Positions 17,058-24,668 of a stretch of DNA of 64,000 nucleotides are shown piece after piece (within the stretch, counting starts at the first letter, position 1; each line of letters starts with the position of its first letter). Position numbers and translations under genes: made by a program. The notes under the pieces were generated by a model. That model had not been told where the DNA came from. It did no database searches and saw only the letters and a program-made list of their open reading frames with translations. The stretch is taken from contig DATJGF010000063.1 of NCBI GenBank assembly GCA_035495315.1, forward strand, positions 47,829 through 111,828, in the 5' to 3' direction. Source of the DNA: DATJGF01 sp035495315. GTDB lineage: Bacteria; Verrucomicrobiota; Verrucomicrobiia; Limisphaerales; UBA8199.

Positions 17058-18698
17058 CTACTCGTATAATTTGGGCTCCTTGCGCCAGTCTTTGTTTTTG
17101 TCGAAGCTGTACTGGGTAACCCGTGGACGCCGTTCGCGGAGCCGAACGGATTCGAGGCCGCAGTAATAGCCGGACGACAGAGGGTTTTTGCCGACACACT
17201 CCAATCGCAATTTGTACTCCCCGGGGTTCGGCCAGAAGTCGAGCAGGTGGATTTCTTCATTGACGACTTTGGCGTTGTAGAGGTCAGCGGGTTGACCGAC
17301 TTTGACACCATTGAGGGAGGCCTGGTAGCGTCCGAAATCATAGGATTTGGTCGCATTCAACAGCAGGCGGAATGGCTGTTTGTTGGTGACTGTGAACGGG
17401 ATTTCAATCCAGGCATTAGTGGGGCCCGCGGGTTTGTAGAGGAGTTGCGCTTGCGGGTAAAGATCAAGTTGCTGGGTGACGGCCTCGCCTTCTCCGTGAA
17501 ACTCAGCGGCCTTGAATTGGGATGCGGGAACAATGATCGGATCGAGATTGGGCAGCGCGCGTTCAGCGGCATCGGGCGCGCGGGCGGAGAAGGTCGGCTG
17601 GCCGGTCTGGTACCAGAACGCAACGCTGGCATAATCATCCTCGCGCTCGTTCCAACTGGTGCTTTTATTATTGGGGTTTTCGTCGGGCGAAATCCAGCCG
17701 AAATGCTCGAAGGTGACCTTGATGCCGGTGTTGAAAACGATCGGGTCATTGATGTGCCAGCGATAGGCGCAGGTATGGCTGCCGACAATTCCCCACTGGT
17801 CAAAATAGGGAACGCCGGCGTAGGGGGTGCTGCAGGTCTTCAAACCCCAGGCGGAAAGAAAATAATCCTCGGTGCCGGTGCCCCAAATCGAGGCTTTGGG
17901 TTCACCGTCTATGTAGATTTTCTCGTCGCCTTCACCGAACCACGCAGGGCTGCGGGTGCGCACCGCCAGAACGGTTCCGACGTAATGTCCTTTGCCGGTG
18001 GTTTCGAGAAGGACGTAATCCTTGCCGTGCTGGGCAGGGTATTCCTGCCGATACTGCGCATAAAAATAGGGCGTGTCTTTTGGCAGCCGCTTTTTCTTGA
18101 TCCAATCAATGTTGTAATAGAGCAGGCTGATCGCTTTTTTGCTTTGATTAACGATCTCGATGCGCGCCGATTTGCGGAACGGCATCCGCCAAAAGCAATT
18201 GTAGGAATCGGCATCCTCCACGACGACCGGCAGGCTGATGACTTCGCGGCGCTGCCCGAAACAGTTCGCGAAGAAGTCGCCGACGGGCGATTCCACTGCA
18301 GGGAGCGGGTTTCCGTCCCAATACATCCGCAAGAGCATTTCCTGGTGATTGGCCGAACCGTTTTTGGCCCAGTCCTGCGGTTCGGGACCGAGAAAGGTGA
18401 TCCAAATGTGCGTAATTACACCCGGGCCTTTTGCGTCGAGCAGGACGTGAGTCTCGCCTGGCGGGACGCGGAAGTTATCCCAGTTGCTCTCCTCGTTGAG
18501 ATCGCCGCGGGGTTCAGCGGTTGGATTCAGTTTCTGTTCGCCGCTGCGGCGCACTTCACCGACTCGCATGGTCGATGTGGCGCGCATCGAACGGCCTTCC
18601 TGTGGGCGAGCCAAATCCTCGAGAACTGCCGCCGAGGCGGCCGAGCCGAAGGCCAGCAACAGGGTCACGGGTATGAATGTGCTGAGGTTAGTACGCAT
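17058..18698 (-). CDS. GH172 (DUF2961) family glycoside hydrolase
   Basis: 546 residues. Signal peptide (LSTFIPVTLLLAFGSAASAA), then the DUF2961/GH172 core: SNWDNFRVPPGETHVLLD, GVITHIWITF, LLRMYWDG, ESPVGDFFANCFG, NCFWRMPFRKSARIEIVN, WGTGTEDYFLSAWG, YRWHINDPIVF and TFEHFGW. A C-terminal strand-rich module (about 400-520, with QPFRLLLNATKSYDFGRYQ and GEYKLRLECVG) looks like an added carbohydrate-binding region. Characterised GH172 members act on fructofuranose or arabinofuranose glycans. Probably secreted to the periplasm or beyond. ATG at 18698; an upstream GTG at 18728 would spoil the signal peptide. Stands alone, with no sugar transporter beside it. Confidence 0.87.
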   Translation of the reverse strand: MRTNLSTFIPVTLLLAFGSAASAAVLEDLARPQEGRSMRATSTMRVGEVRRSGEQKLNPTAEPRGDLNEESNWDNFRVPPGETHVLLDAKGPGVITHIWITFLGPEPQDWAKNGSANHQEMLLRMYWDGNPLPAVESPVGDFFANCFGQRREVISLPVVVEDADSYNCFWRMPFRKSARIEIVNQSKKAISLLYYNIDWIKKKRLPKDTPYFYAQYRQEYPAQHGKDYVLLETTGKGHYVGTVLAVRTRSPAWFGEGDEKIYIDGEPKASIWGTGTEDYFLSAWGLKTCSTPYAGVPYFDQWGIVGSHTCAYRWHINDPIVFNTGIKVTFEHFGWISPDENPNNKSTSWNEREDDYASVAFWYQTGQPTFSARAPDAAERALPNLDPIIVPASQFKAAEFHGEGEAVTQQLDLYPQAQLLYKPAGPTNAWIEIPFTVTNKQPFRLLLNATKSYDFGRYQASLNGVKVGQPADLYNAKVVNEEIHLLDFWPNPGEYKLRLECVGKNPLSSGYYCGLESVRLRERRPRVTQYSFDKNKDWRKEPKLYE

Positions 18699-18711
18699 AA
18701 GGTTGTTGGCT

Positions 18712-18774
18712 GAGTAGTCAGTTGTCACTGATTAGTCGTGAGTTGTTATTCGTCACTGGTCAGTTGTCAGTGGT
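18712..18774. repeat. Heptad array (CAGTTGT type), 9 exact 7-nt units
   Basis: 63 bp divide exactly into nine heptads: GAGTAGT, CAGTTGT, CACTGAT, TAGTCGT, GAGTTGT, TATTCGT, CACTGGT, CAGTTGT, CAGTGGT. Immediately upstream of the GH172 start codon, so it lies in or near its promoter region. Confidence 0.8.
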
Positions 18775-18929
18775 GCCGACCCTGCGCTTTTGACAACAGA
18801 CAACGGGCGCGCTGGTTTTTCGTTTTCACTGGTCCATCTTGGTCGCGGTGCGCTTCCGTAAAATAGTTGGTGATTGGAACGATTAGAAGGTGATTCGGTA
18901 ACGGCCTGCACGCTGGAAAGGAGGTCCTG

Positions 18930-19604
18930 ATGGACGAAGCCGAAGTAGCTCGCTCAAAAGATGTCCCGAACTCGTCAAGGATTTTCCTAGGTTCCGCGGT
19001 GGGCATACTGCTGCTAGCATTGGAGAGTTCGGAGAAGAGCGCTGCAAGACCAGGAGCGAGGCTTCAGAGCACGAAATGCAGCGATTGGTTTGGTCACCCG
19101 CAGATTTCTATGAGAGCGATACAGCGAGTTTTCAAGGGAAACAGTCCGATCCGCGTAAATCGCATTGCTTCATTGTTGCAACGCCTGAACGTGCTGATTC
19201 TTTACGACGTGGACACCTCAGGAACCAGTGCGATGGCCTTGTATCAGCGTCTGCTAAAGCGATTGGATCAAGGATACTTCTTTGAGTTGAAGCTTTGGCG
19301 CTTTGACCTGCTGGACCTGCGGGAAACTGCCCGGTTGGCCAGCCGCGACCTGGCTCAAGCCGACATGGTGGTCGTGGCCTGGAACCGCACGCTGACGGGG
19401 CTTAGTTTGCACGATAGCTGGGTTCAACGCTGGCCGGCCTCGTTCAGTGCCAGACGGTTGCTGGTTTCACTGTTTACCGGACCACGCGCTGAAATTGGCA
19501 AGCGGAGCTTTGCCTGCGAGTGGGCCTTTCTTCGAGCATTGGCCAGGCGTACCGGCATGGATCTAATCTCGTCGCAACCGAGGGCAGCTGTAGTTTCGCT
19601 GTAA
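18930..19604 (+). CDS. Uncharacterised protein, Verrucomicrobial family
   Basis: 224 residues. No catalytic motif recognised. The C-terminal 150 residues (VLILYDVDTSGTSAMALYQRLLKRL, LWRFDLLDLRETARLASRDLAQADMVVVAWN, LHDSWVQRWPAS, RRLLVSLFTG; quoted in parts) follow an alternating strand-helix pattern, Rossmann- or flavodoxin-like. I recall similar sequences in other Verrucomicrobiota, with a conserved W.FD.L segment and an A..ADM..VA strand, all without known function. The N-terminal 60 residues are poorly ordered. ATG at 18930 has an excellent AGGAGGT five bases upstream. First of a series of small hypothetical genes; the next same-strand gene is 107 bp downstream. Confidence 0.65.
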   Translation: MDEAEVARSKDVPNSSRIFLGSAVGILLLALESSEKSAARPGARLQSTKCSDWFGHPQISMRAIQRVFKGNSPIRVNRIASLLQRLNVLILYDVDTSGTSAMALYQRLLKRLDQGYFFELKLWRFDLLDLRETARLASRDLAQADMVVVAWNRTLTGLSLHDSWVQRWPASFSARRLLVSLFTGPRAEIGKRSFACEWAFLRALARRTGMDLISSQPRAAVVSL

Positions 19605-19710
19605 GAGCCGGAAAGCAATAAACGCTAAACATCATGACGATCCGTGAACAAAAAATTCGTTTAAGGGCGCACCTTCTATCCTCGGCCTGCGCGTGACCTG
19701 GAAATATTCG

Positions 19711-20034
19711 ATGAAGAGACTGATTAAAAGCAAAGTGACCGGGTTGTATTTTGGAAATGACGGAACTTGGACGACAGATCGGGAGCAAGCGCAAGAGTTC
19801 TCGAATACGCCAGCGGCGATTGCGATGCACCTACACAAGCAATTGGGTGAGTGCGAGCTGGTGCTTCAAATTGGCGCGCAGCCTTCGGCCCAATACGACG
19901 TAGTGCTGTCGCTTTCTCCAAAGTCTTACGGAAACGCCTTCGGTTCGTCGTTGCAGCCGGGACTGTCCGAGGACCTCGGACAGAAGCAGCAAGTGCAGGC
20001 AACGCGTCGTAAACTGCACGCTTGTTGTAAGTAA
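19711..20034 (+). CDS. Uncharacterised small protein
   Basis: 107 residues from the ATG at 19711; a GTG six codons earlier is possible. The start KRLIKSKVTGLYFGNDGTWTTDREQAQEF (in part) reads like a short strand-rich module: basic strand, G.YF...G.WT, then an alpha segment. I recall comparable starts in other Verrucomicrobiota hypothetical proteins. The middle (ECELVLQIGAQPSAQYDVVLSLS) is strand-like and the tail is basic. No motif indicates a function. Same strand as the 18930 gene and possibly co-transcribed. Confidence 0.5.
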   Translation: MKRLIKSKVTGLYFGNDGTWTTDREQAQEFSNTPAAIAMHLHKQLGECELVLQIGAQPSAQYDVVLSLSPKSYGNAFGSSLQPGLSEDLGQKQQVQATRRKLHACCK

Positions 20035-20144
20035 GGCAAAGCGCCAAGGGGAATCGCGCAGTCCAAAACCTCCGCGAAGTTGTCAGTATAAGGGGTGAAG
20101 GTCGGCGGGAGAGGATTCCTACTCTTCGGCGTCACCCCATCGAG

Positions 20145-20516
20145 TCATTTCTTTCCAGGCACCACGCTCGCCGGCAGCGCACCGGTCGGCGCTGAGTTGC
20201 CGAGGCTATACTTCTTCAGAATCGGGGTCAAATCCGGGTGGGTTCGCTCGTAATCCTTCAGCTTGTTCACAAAATCAGTGATCGCCGGAGCGCTGACCTT
20301 GTTGTATTCAGCGACGAATTCGGCGATTTTAGGTCCACGGTTTCGCACTTCCGTCCGGATCACCCGCACTTGTCTCCACACGAAAATATCGAAGGCGGCG
20401 CTGATCAGCAGCATAAACACCAACAATGCAGAAACCACTTGCCGCAACGACTGGCATTCGGCCCGCAATTCCCGTAGCTCCGATTGATCCAAGGAATGTT
20501 TTTCGACAGTATCCAT
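20145..20516 (-). CDS. Small single-pass membrane protein with coiled coil (pair member A)
   Basis: 123 residues. An N-terminal Glu/Leu-rich helix (SLDQSELRELRAECQSLRQVV), one transmembrane segment (SALLVFMLLISAAFDIFVW), then an extracytoplasmic helical region and YERTHPDLTPILKKYSLG. That last motif recurs as YSKTHRDIDPILEAA in the upstream gene, so the two are likely paralogues. The downstream tail is Pro/Ala-rich. Second gene of a leftward pair 23 bp apart. Function unknown. Confidence 0.65.
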   Translation of the reverse strand: MDTVEKHSLDQSELRELRAECQSLRQVVSALLVFMLLISAAFDIFVWRQVRVIRTEVRNRGPKIAEFVAEYNKVSAPAITDFVNKLKDYERTHPDLTPILKKYSLGNSAPTGALPASVVPGKK

Positions 20517-20539
20517 AAAATATTAAGAGGGTGGGCTCC

Positions 20540-20818
20540 CTATTTGGAGTTCTTCGCAGGCGCCTGCGGCTGGCTCGGCGCTTTCACCCTCGCCGCCTCG
20601 AGGATAGGATCGATATCCCGATGTGTCTTGCTGTATTCCAACAGTTCGTTGGCCAGAGAATTAATCGCCCCCCGAGTATTCACCACAGCGGCTTCCTGGG
20701 TCTGCAACTGGCTTAACTCACGAAATGATTTGATATAAAAAAAACAAAATCCGAGCGAAGCCACCGCAGCAAACGCCACCACAACCATTAAAATCGTCGT
20801 CAACGGACTTGATTTCAT
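20540..20818 (-). CDS. Small single-pass membrane protein (pair member B)
   Basis: 92 residues. A hydrophobic start (LTTILMVVVAFAAVASLGFCFFYI) is followed by a helical stretch (SFRELSQLQTQEAAVVNTRGAINSLANELLEY) and the motif YSKTHRDIDPILEAA shared with the gene below, then a Pro/Ala/Lys tail ending in NSK. Topology: short cytoplasmic start, most of the protein outside. First gene of the pair. No known family recognised. Confidence 0.65.
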   Translation of the reverse strand: MKSSPLTTILMVVVAFAAVASLGFCFFYIKSFRELSQLQTQEAAVVNTRGAINSLANELLEYSKTHRDIDPILEAARVKAPSQPQAPAKNSK

Positions 20819-21241
20819 AATACAAACTTAACCTTACCGATTCCGCCAAACCATTGTCCAATCTGTTTTTGGGCTTTCCCTGCGCTATTGAATCGGTCGG
20901 TCGCCAAGCTGGTCGGGGGTCATCGGGGAAAGCTTTACCAGGCCTAAGCTTCGCAGCGGGAGGCCCCTTTAGCGGCACATCTCGCTAATATTTCTGACGA
21001 AGAGCGAATCTCCCCCAGGCTTGAGACAAAGGGGCACGGAGCTGCCTTCATAACCCGCAGGCGAGTGTGATGGGGGATCGACGAATATTGAACGTTTGGA
21101 GATCTATCGCGCGCCGGTCGGTCGATTGAGGAAATCTCTTTTGACAGGATTGTTAAATAATCGAAACTGATTGGTAAAAAAAGATAAGATTTTGCCAAGG
21201 GAAGGAGAGCCGTTTCGGGTCCGCAGGAGGATCTATAATGC
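20819..21241. other. 423-bp intergenic region upstream of korA
   Basis: No gene-like frame seen on either strand. It separates the leftward small-protein pair from rightward korA, so it must hold both promoters. A TTGACA at 21141-21146 is the only strong -35-like hexamer facing korA, and no good TATAAT follows at the right distance. A ribosome-binding site (AGGAGG) lies 11 bases before the korA ATG. Confidence 0.4.
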
Positions 21242-23038
21242 ATGAGTCAAGATTTGATAATTGGGATTGCCGGTTCCGGAGGCGATGGTGTGGTCTCGGC
21301 GGGCGAATCCCTGATTACGGCGGCGGCGCTGGAGGGTTACCACGGGATCATGACCAAGAGTTTCGGGTCGCAAATCCGCGGCGGCGAGGCCTCGTGCCGT
21401 TTGCGGCTGGCAACCCAGCCGGTGCTCAATCCCAATGGGCCGCTGGACGTGGCGGTGGCGCTGAATTGGGAGGACTTTCGGCGGTTTGGCGCCGAACTGC
21501 CCGTCGAACCGGCAACGATTATCATTTATGAGAGCAATACCGGCGTGTTGCCGGACAAGTTGCCGCTGGAAGGAATGAAGCCCGCGATTGTCTTCAGCGT
21601 CCCCATCACAGAGATGGCGCTTAAGAACGCCGGCACGGACAAGGCAAAAAACATTATCGTGACGGGCTTGCTGGCGGGCTGGTTCGGAATCGCCCGGGAG
21701 AGCATGCTGGCGGGTATACGCAAAAAATTCGCCAAAAAAGGCGCGACGATCGTCGAGGGAAATGTGCGGGCCTTCCAGGCTGGGCTTGAGTTTGCCGAGT
21801 CGCATCCGTTGGCGGCCGACCGAAAGTTGGCGGCGCCTTGCGTCGGCCGCAGCGCTAAATTGCTCACTGACGGGAACGATATGTGCGCGGCGGCAGCGAT
21901 CTTTGCCGGTTGCACTTTTTTTGCCGGCTATCCGATTACGCCTTCGACGGAGATCATGCAGTTTTTTGACAGGGAAGTATGGAAATACGGCGGCACGGTT
22001 CTGCAAGCCGAGGACGAGATAGCAGGCATCGGCGCGGTGGTCGGCGCATCATTCGCAGGCAAGAAGGCGATGACGGCGACCTCGGGACCGGGCATGTCGC
22101 TCAAGACCGAGATGCTTGGTTTGGCGACCATCGCGGAGCTCCCGCTGGTGTGTGTCAACGTGCAGCGCGGTGGTCCTTCAACCGGTATTCCCACCAAGGC
22201 GGAACAGGCCGATCTGTTCCAGGCTGCCTTCTCGGCGCATGGCGATGCGATGCGGCCGGTGTTGGCGCCGACCAGCGTTGGCGACATGTTCGGCGTGACC
22301 GTAGAGGCTTTCAACCTCGCCGAACGCTATCAAACGCCGGTGATCATTTTGTCCGACCAGGAGATTGCACAACGCAAGGAGACGGTGGATCCGATTGACA
22401 CGACGCGGTTGGAGGTGGTGGAGCGGCGGCGGCCGACCGAGACAGAGCTGATGAACTACGCGCGCTTCAAACTGACCGAATCGGGTATCAGTCCGATCAG
22501 CCATCCCGGGTTGGCTGGGGGAAATTATCTTGCGGCGGGCATTGAGCATAACGAATTGGGCCGGCCGACCGCCAGCGGCGAAATGCACGCCCGAATGAAT
22601 GAGAAGCGGTTTCGGAAGTTTTCGCCGTTGCGGAACCGGCGCGATTTGTTCGTCATCGAGGGAGATCCCGACGCACCGATCGGACTGGTGAGCTGGGGCA
22701 GCGTCGCGGGAGTCGCGAGGGAAGCGCTGCGCCTGGCCCTCGAAGAGGGGCTGCAGGCCAAGCTGCTGGTGCCCAAACTGCTTTACCCCGTCATCGAGCC
22801 CGTTTACCAGGATTTCTTTTCATCCGTGCGGCGGGGGTTGTTTATCGAGCAATCGTTCCAGGCCCAGCTTTATCGCTTGTTGCGGATGTACGTTGATGTG
22901 CCGGCGGAGATTAAGATCCTTGCCAGAAGCGGCTCCAACCCGATTCAACCCTCGGAAGTGCTCGATCGATTACGCGAGATGGTTGTCGCAATCCAGGGCA
23001 ATCACAACTTTCATCAAGTCGATTTGTTAGCCGACTGA
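21242..23038 (+). CDS. korA: 2-oxoacid:ferredoxin oxidoreductase, fused gamma-alpha subunit
   Basis: 598 residues. The N-terminal 180 residues are the gamma (catalytic loop) domain (IAGSGGDGVVSAGESL, KSFGSQIRGGEASCRLRL). Residues about 205-598 are the alpha domain: GCTFFAGYPITPSTEIMQFF, QAEDEIAGIGAVVGASFAGKKAMTATSGPG in part, LVCVNVQRGGPSTGIPTK, and the C-terminal transketolase-like region (VSWGSVAGVAREAL). With the beta subunit encoded 23 bp downstream it forms an alpha-beta enzyme that oxidatively decarboxylates a 2-oxoacid, most often 2-oxoglutarate or pyruvate, to the acyl-CoA and reduces ferredoxin. No separate delta ferredoxin subunit is encoded beside it. Substrate choice between 2-oxoglutarate and others is not certain from sequence. 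Confidence 0.93.
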   Translation: MSQDLIIGIAGSGGDGVVSAGESLITAAALEGYHGIMTKSFGSQIRGGEASCRLRLATQPVLNPNGPLDVAVALNWEDFRRFGAELPVEPATIIIYESNTGVLPDKLPLEGMKPAIVFSVPITEMALKNAGTDKAKNIIVTGLLAGWFGIARESMLAGIRKKFAKKGATIVEGNVRAFQAGLEFAESHPLAADRKLAAPCVGRSAKLLTDGNDMCAAAAIFAGCTFFAGYPITPSTEIMQFFDREVWKYGGTVLQAEDEIAGIGAVVGASFAGKKAMTATSGPGMSLKTEMLGLATIAELPLVCVNVQRGGPSTGIPTKAEQADLFQAAFSAHGDAMRPVLAPTSVGDMFGVTVEAFNLAERYQTPVIILSDQEIAQRKETVDPIDTTRLEVVERRRPTETELMNYARFKLTESGISPISHPGLAGGNYLAAGIEHNELGRPTASGEMHARMNEKRFRKFSPLRNRRDLFVIEGDPDAPIGLVSWGSVAGVAREALRLALEEGLQAKLLVPKLLYPVIEPVYQDFFSSVRRGLFIEQSFQAQLYRLLRMYVDVPAEIKILARSGSNPIQPSEVLDRLREMVVAIQGNHNFHQVDLLAD

Positions 23039-23061
23039 ACCAAGCCATATCAGGAACCATT

Positions 23062-23961
23062 ATGAGTACTGCAACTCTCGCCTCCCCTCCTCCGCTGCGG
23101 TTTCAACCGGGTGATTTCAAGAGCGACCTCAAACCAATCTGGTGTCCCGGCTGCGGCGATTACGGGGTGGTCACCGCGATCACGCGAGCGCTCGCCGCCA
23201 TCGGACGACCCCCTCACGAGATCGCTTTCGTCTCGGGCATCGGGTGTTCGAGCCGGATCCCGGGTTACACAACCGCTTACGGCTTTAATACGGTCCATGG
23301 ACGGGCATTGCCGATTGCGCAAGGGATTAAGTTGGCCAATCCCGGCTTGTTGGTGTTGGTGGCCAGCGGCGATGGCGACGGCTTCTCGATCGGGGGCGGG
23401 CATGTCGCGCATGTGATCCGGCGCAATATCGACATCACTTATATTGTCATGGACAACCAGATTTACGGGCTTACCAAAGGACAATTGTCGCCGACATCGA
23501 ATCGTGGGCGCAAAACAGCTACCTCAAACTTTGGCAGCCTGGAGGATCCGGTCAACCCGTTGCTGTACGTGATGGGGTATGGGGCGTCGTTTGTAGCACA
23601 GGGCACTCCCGCGGATATGAACGGGTTGGCGCGGATAATTGAGGAAGGCATTCGCTTCCCGGGCTTCGCCTTTATCAATATTCAGTCGCCCTGTGTGACG
23701 TATGGCGAGGAAGAGCAGCAGCTAAAGGCTCAAAAGGTGCGAATGCAAAGCTTGGAGTCGATTGGCCACGACCCAGCAGACCGCGCACAAGCGACGGAGT
23801 TGGCCCGCGAGTATGGCACCAAACTTTACACCGGTGTGCTCTATCGCAATCCCAACCCACCGTCGACTTTTGGCCAGGGCGTGAAGGAACGGCAGGATGT
23901 GTTAGGCCGGCAAGCTGTGCCGCGGCACGAGATTCTCAATCGATTTATCCCAAGCAACTGA
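23062..23961 (+). CDS. korB: 2-oxoacid:ferredoxin oxidoreductase beta subunit
   Basis: 299 residues. Carries the thiamine diphosphate site: WCPGCGDYGVVTAI, GIGCSSRIPGY, HGRALPIAQG, GDGDGFSIGGGHVAHVIRRN and the metal-binding DNQIYGLTKGQLSPTS (the GDGD...N pattern). The C-terminal region has FINIQSPCVTYGEE, whose Cys helps ligate an iron-sulfur cluster in this family, and then the linker to the alpha chain. AGGAACC is well placed before the ATG. Forms the working enzyme with the fused gamma-alpha chain encoded just upstream; co-transcription is very likely. Confidence 0.94.
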   Translation: MSTATLASPPPLRFQPGDFKSDLKPIWCPGCGDYGVVTAITRALAAIGRPPHEIAFVSGIGCSSRIPGYTTAYGFNTVHGRALPIAQGIKLANPGLLVLVASGDGDGFSIGGGHVAHVIRRNIDITYIVMDNQIYGLTKGQLSPTSNRGRKTATSNFGSLEDPVNPLLYVMGYGASFVAQGTPADMNGLARIIEEGIRFPGFAFINIQSPCVTYGEEEQQLKAQKVRMQSLESIGHDPADRAQATELAREYGTKLYTGVLYRNPNPPSTFGQGVKERQDVLGRQAVPRHEILNRFIPSN

Positions 23962-23968
23962 AAGCCGA

Positions 23969-24059
23969 GGAAAGGCCGAGCTCCACGCAGCCCCGCGAGG
24001 CCCCTTAATTCTCTGGCGAAAGAGCACTTTTTTGGGGTCGCGCGGAGCTCGGCCTTGCG
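23969..24059. repeat. Palindromic element, copy 4, after korB
   Basis: Arms GGAAAGGCCGAGCTCC and complement GGAGCTCGGCCTTGCG (ending 24059), extended by CCCCGCGAGGCCCC and TTTTGGGGTCGCGCGG. Begins 8 nt after the korB stop and lies between convergent genes. Confidence 0.7.
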
Positions 24060-24119
24060 AAAACTCCCGGCTCAGCACGCCAAGGGCTGCCGTTACGATG
24101 CTCGAACCACCAGGTTAAT

Positions 24120-24428
24120 CTAAGGACGACGCACAAGTTCCGGGAAATTGAGCTCCAGAGTTTGATAGAAGAGCTCCGGATTTGTTGCTTCCCAGGTTGG
24201 CATTGCGGAGTCAAGCGCCTGAATAACATGACGAGCCTGCTCGAGCGTAGGCGGACAGAACCTGCAGCCGTACTTTCGGTAAAGCTCGATGACGGTCGGC
24301 GAGCCAATTTGCATTTGCGTGATCTCGCGGCAAGTATCCGCCCAAAACTCCTGACGCTCGCGTGGCGACCGTGCAGGGGTATGCGGGGTGCGTTGCCCGT
24401 GAATTGCTAGTTCGTCTGGATGATTCAT
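24120..24428 (-). CDS. Uncharacterised 102-residue protein
   Basis: 102 residues with an acidic-to-neutral, soluble composition and mostly predicted helix: PRERQEFWADTCREITQM, PTVIELYRKYGCRFCPPTLEQARHVIQAL (in part), PELFYQTLELNFPELV. The Cys-Arg-Phe-Cys pair in the middle could bind metal or be redox-active, but no partner Cys pair exists. I do not recognise the family. Support is codon-like composition, a clean ATG start at 24428 and no overlap with another gene. Confidence 0.5.
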   Translation of the reverse strand: MNHPDELAIHGQRTPHTPARSPRERQEFWADTCREITQMQIGSPTVIELYRKYGCRFCPPTLEQARHVIQALDSAMPTWEATNPELFYQTLELNFPELVRRP

Positions 24429-24519
24429 AAGACGGCCCAGCGGACTGCGGTTTCCAGTGGTAAGTCTCCATTAAACTATCGCGAGTTATGGGAATTGCAA
24501 GTGGGAGTCTGTTTGTTTT

Positions 24520-24560
24520 CGGAAGGCCGAGCTCCGCGAAGCTCCGCGAGGCCCAAACAA
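24520..24560. repeat. Half copy of the palindromic element
   Basis: CGGAAGGCCGAGCTCCGCGA, then AGCTCCGCGA repeated once, then GGCCCAAAC. One arm only, with an internal 10-nt duplication; no complementary second arm follows in the 240-bp gap before the kinase gene. A GAGGAC-rich patch at about 24590-24620 is the only other structure there. Confidence 0.6.
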
Positions 24561-24668
24561 TCGGAGGGTTCAAGTCACGTCGTGACGCGAGCGGACGAGG
24601 AGGAAGGACGAGGACGCCGCGCTACTGATGGCCCCCAGGGAGGTCACCGTCGGGTAAGTGCTAATGAC

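Noticed and set aside
17247..18713. 488-residue open frame on the + strand
   Set aside because: Lies wholly opposite the GH172 gene. GC-rich codons with third-position bias create long antisense frames; the translation has no recognisable motif.
18712..18774. CRISPR array
   Set aside because: Units are 7 nt and contiguous without spacers; no cas genes are present.
21233..22006. 257-residue minus-strand frame
   Set aside because: Antisense to korA, rich in Arg and His with no domain. korA is certain from its motifs.
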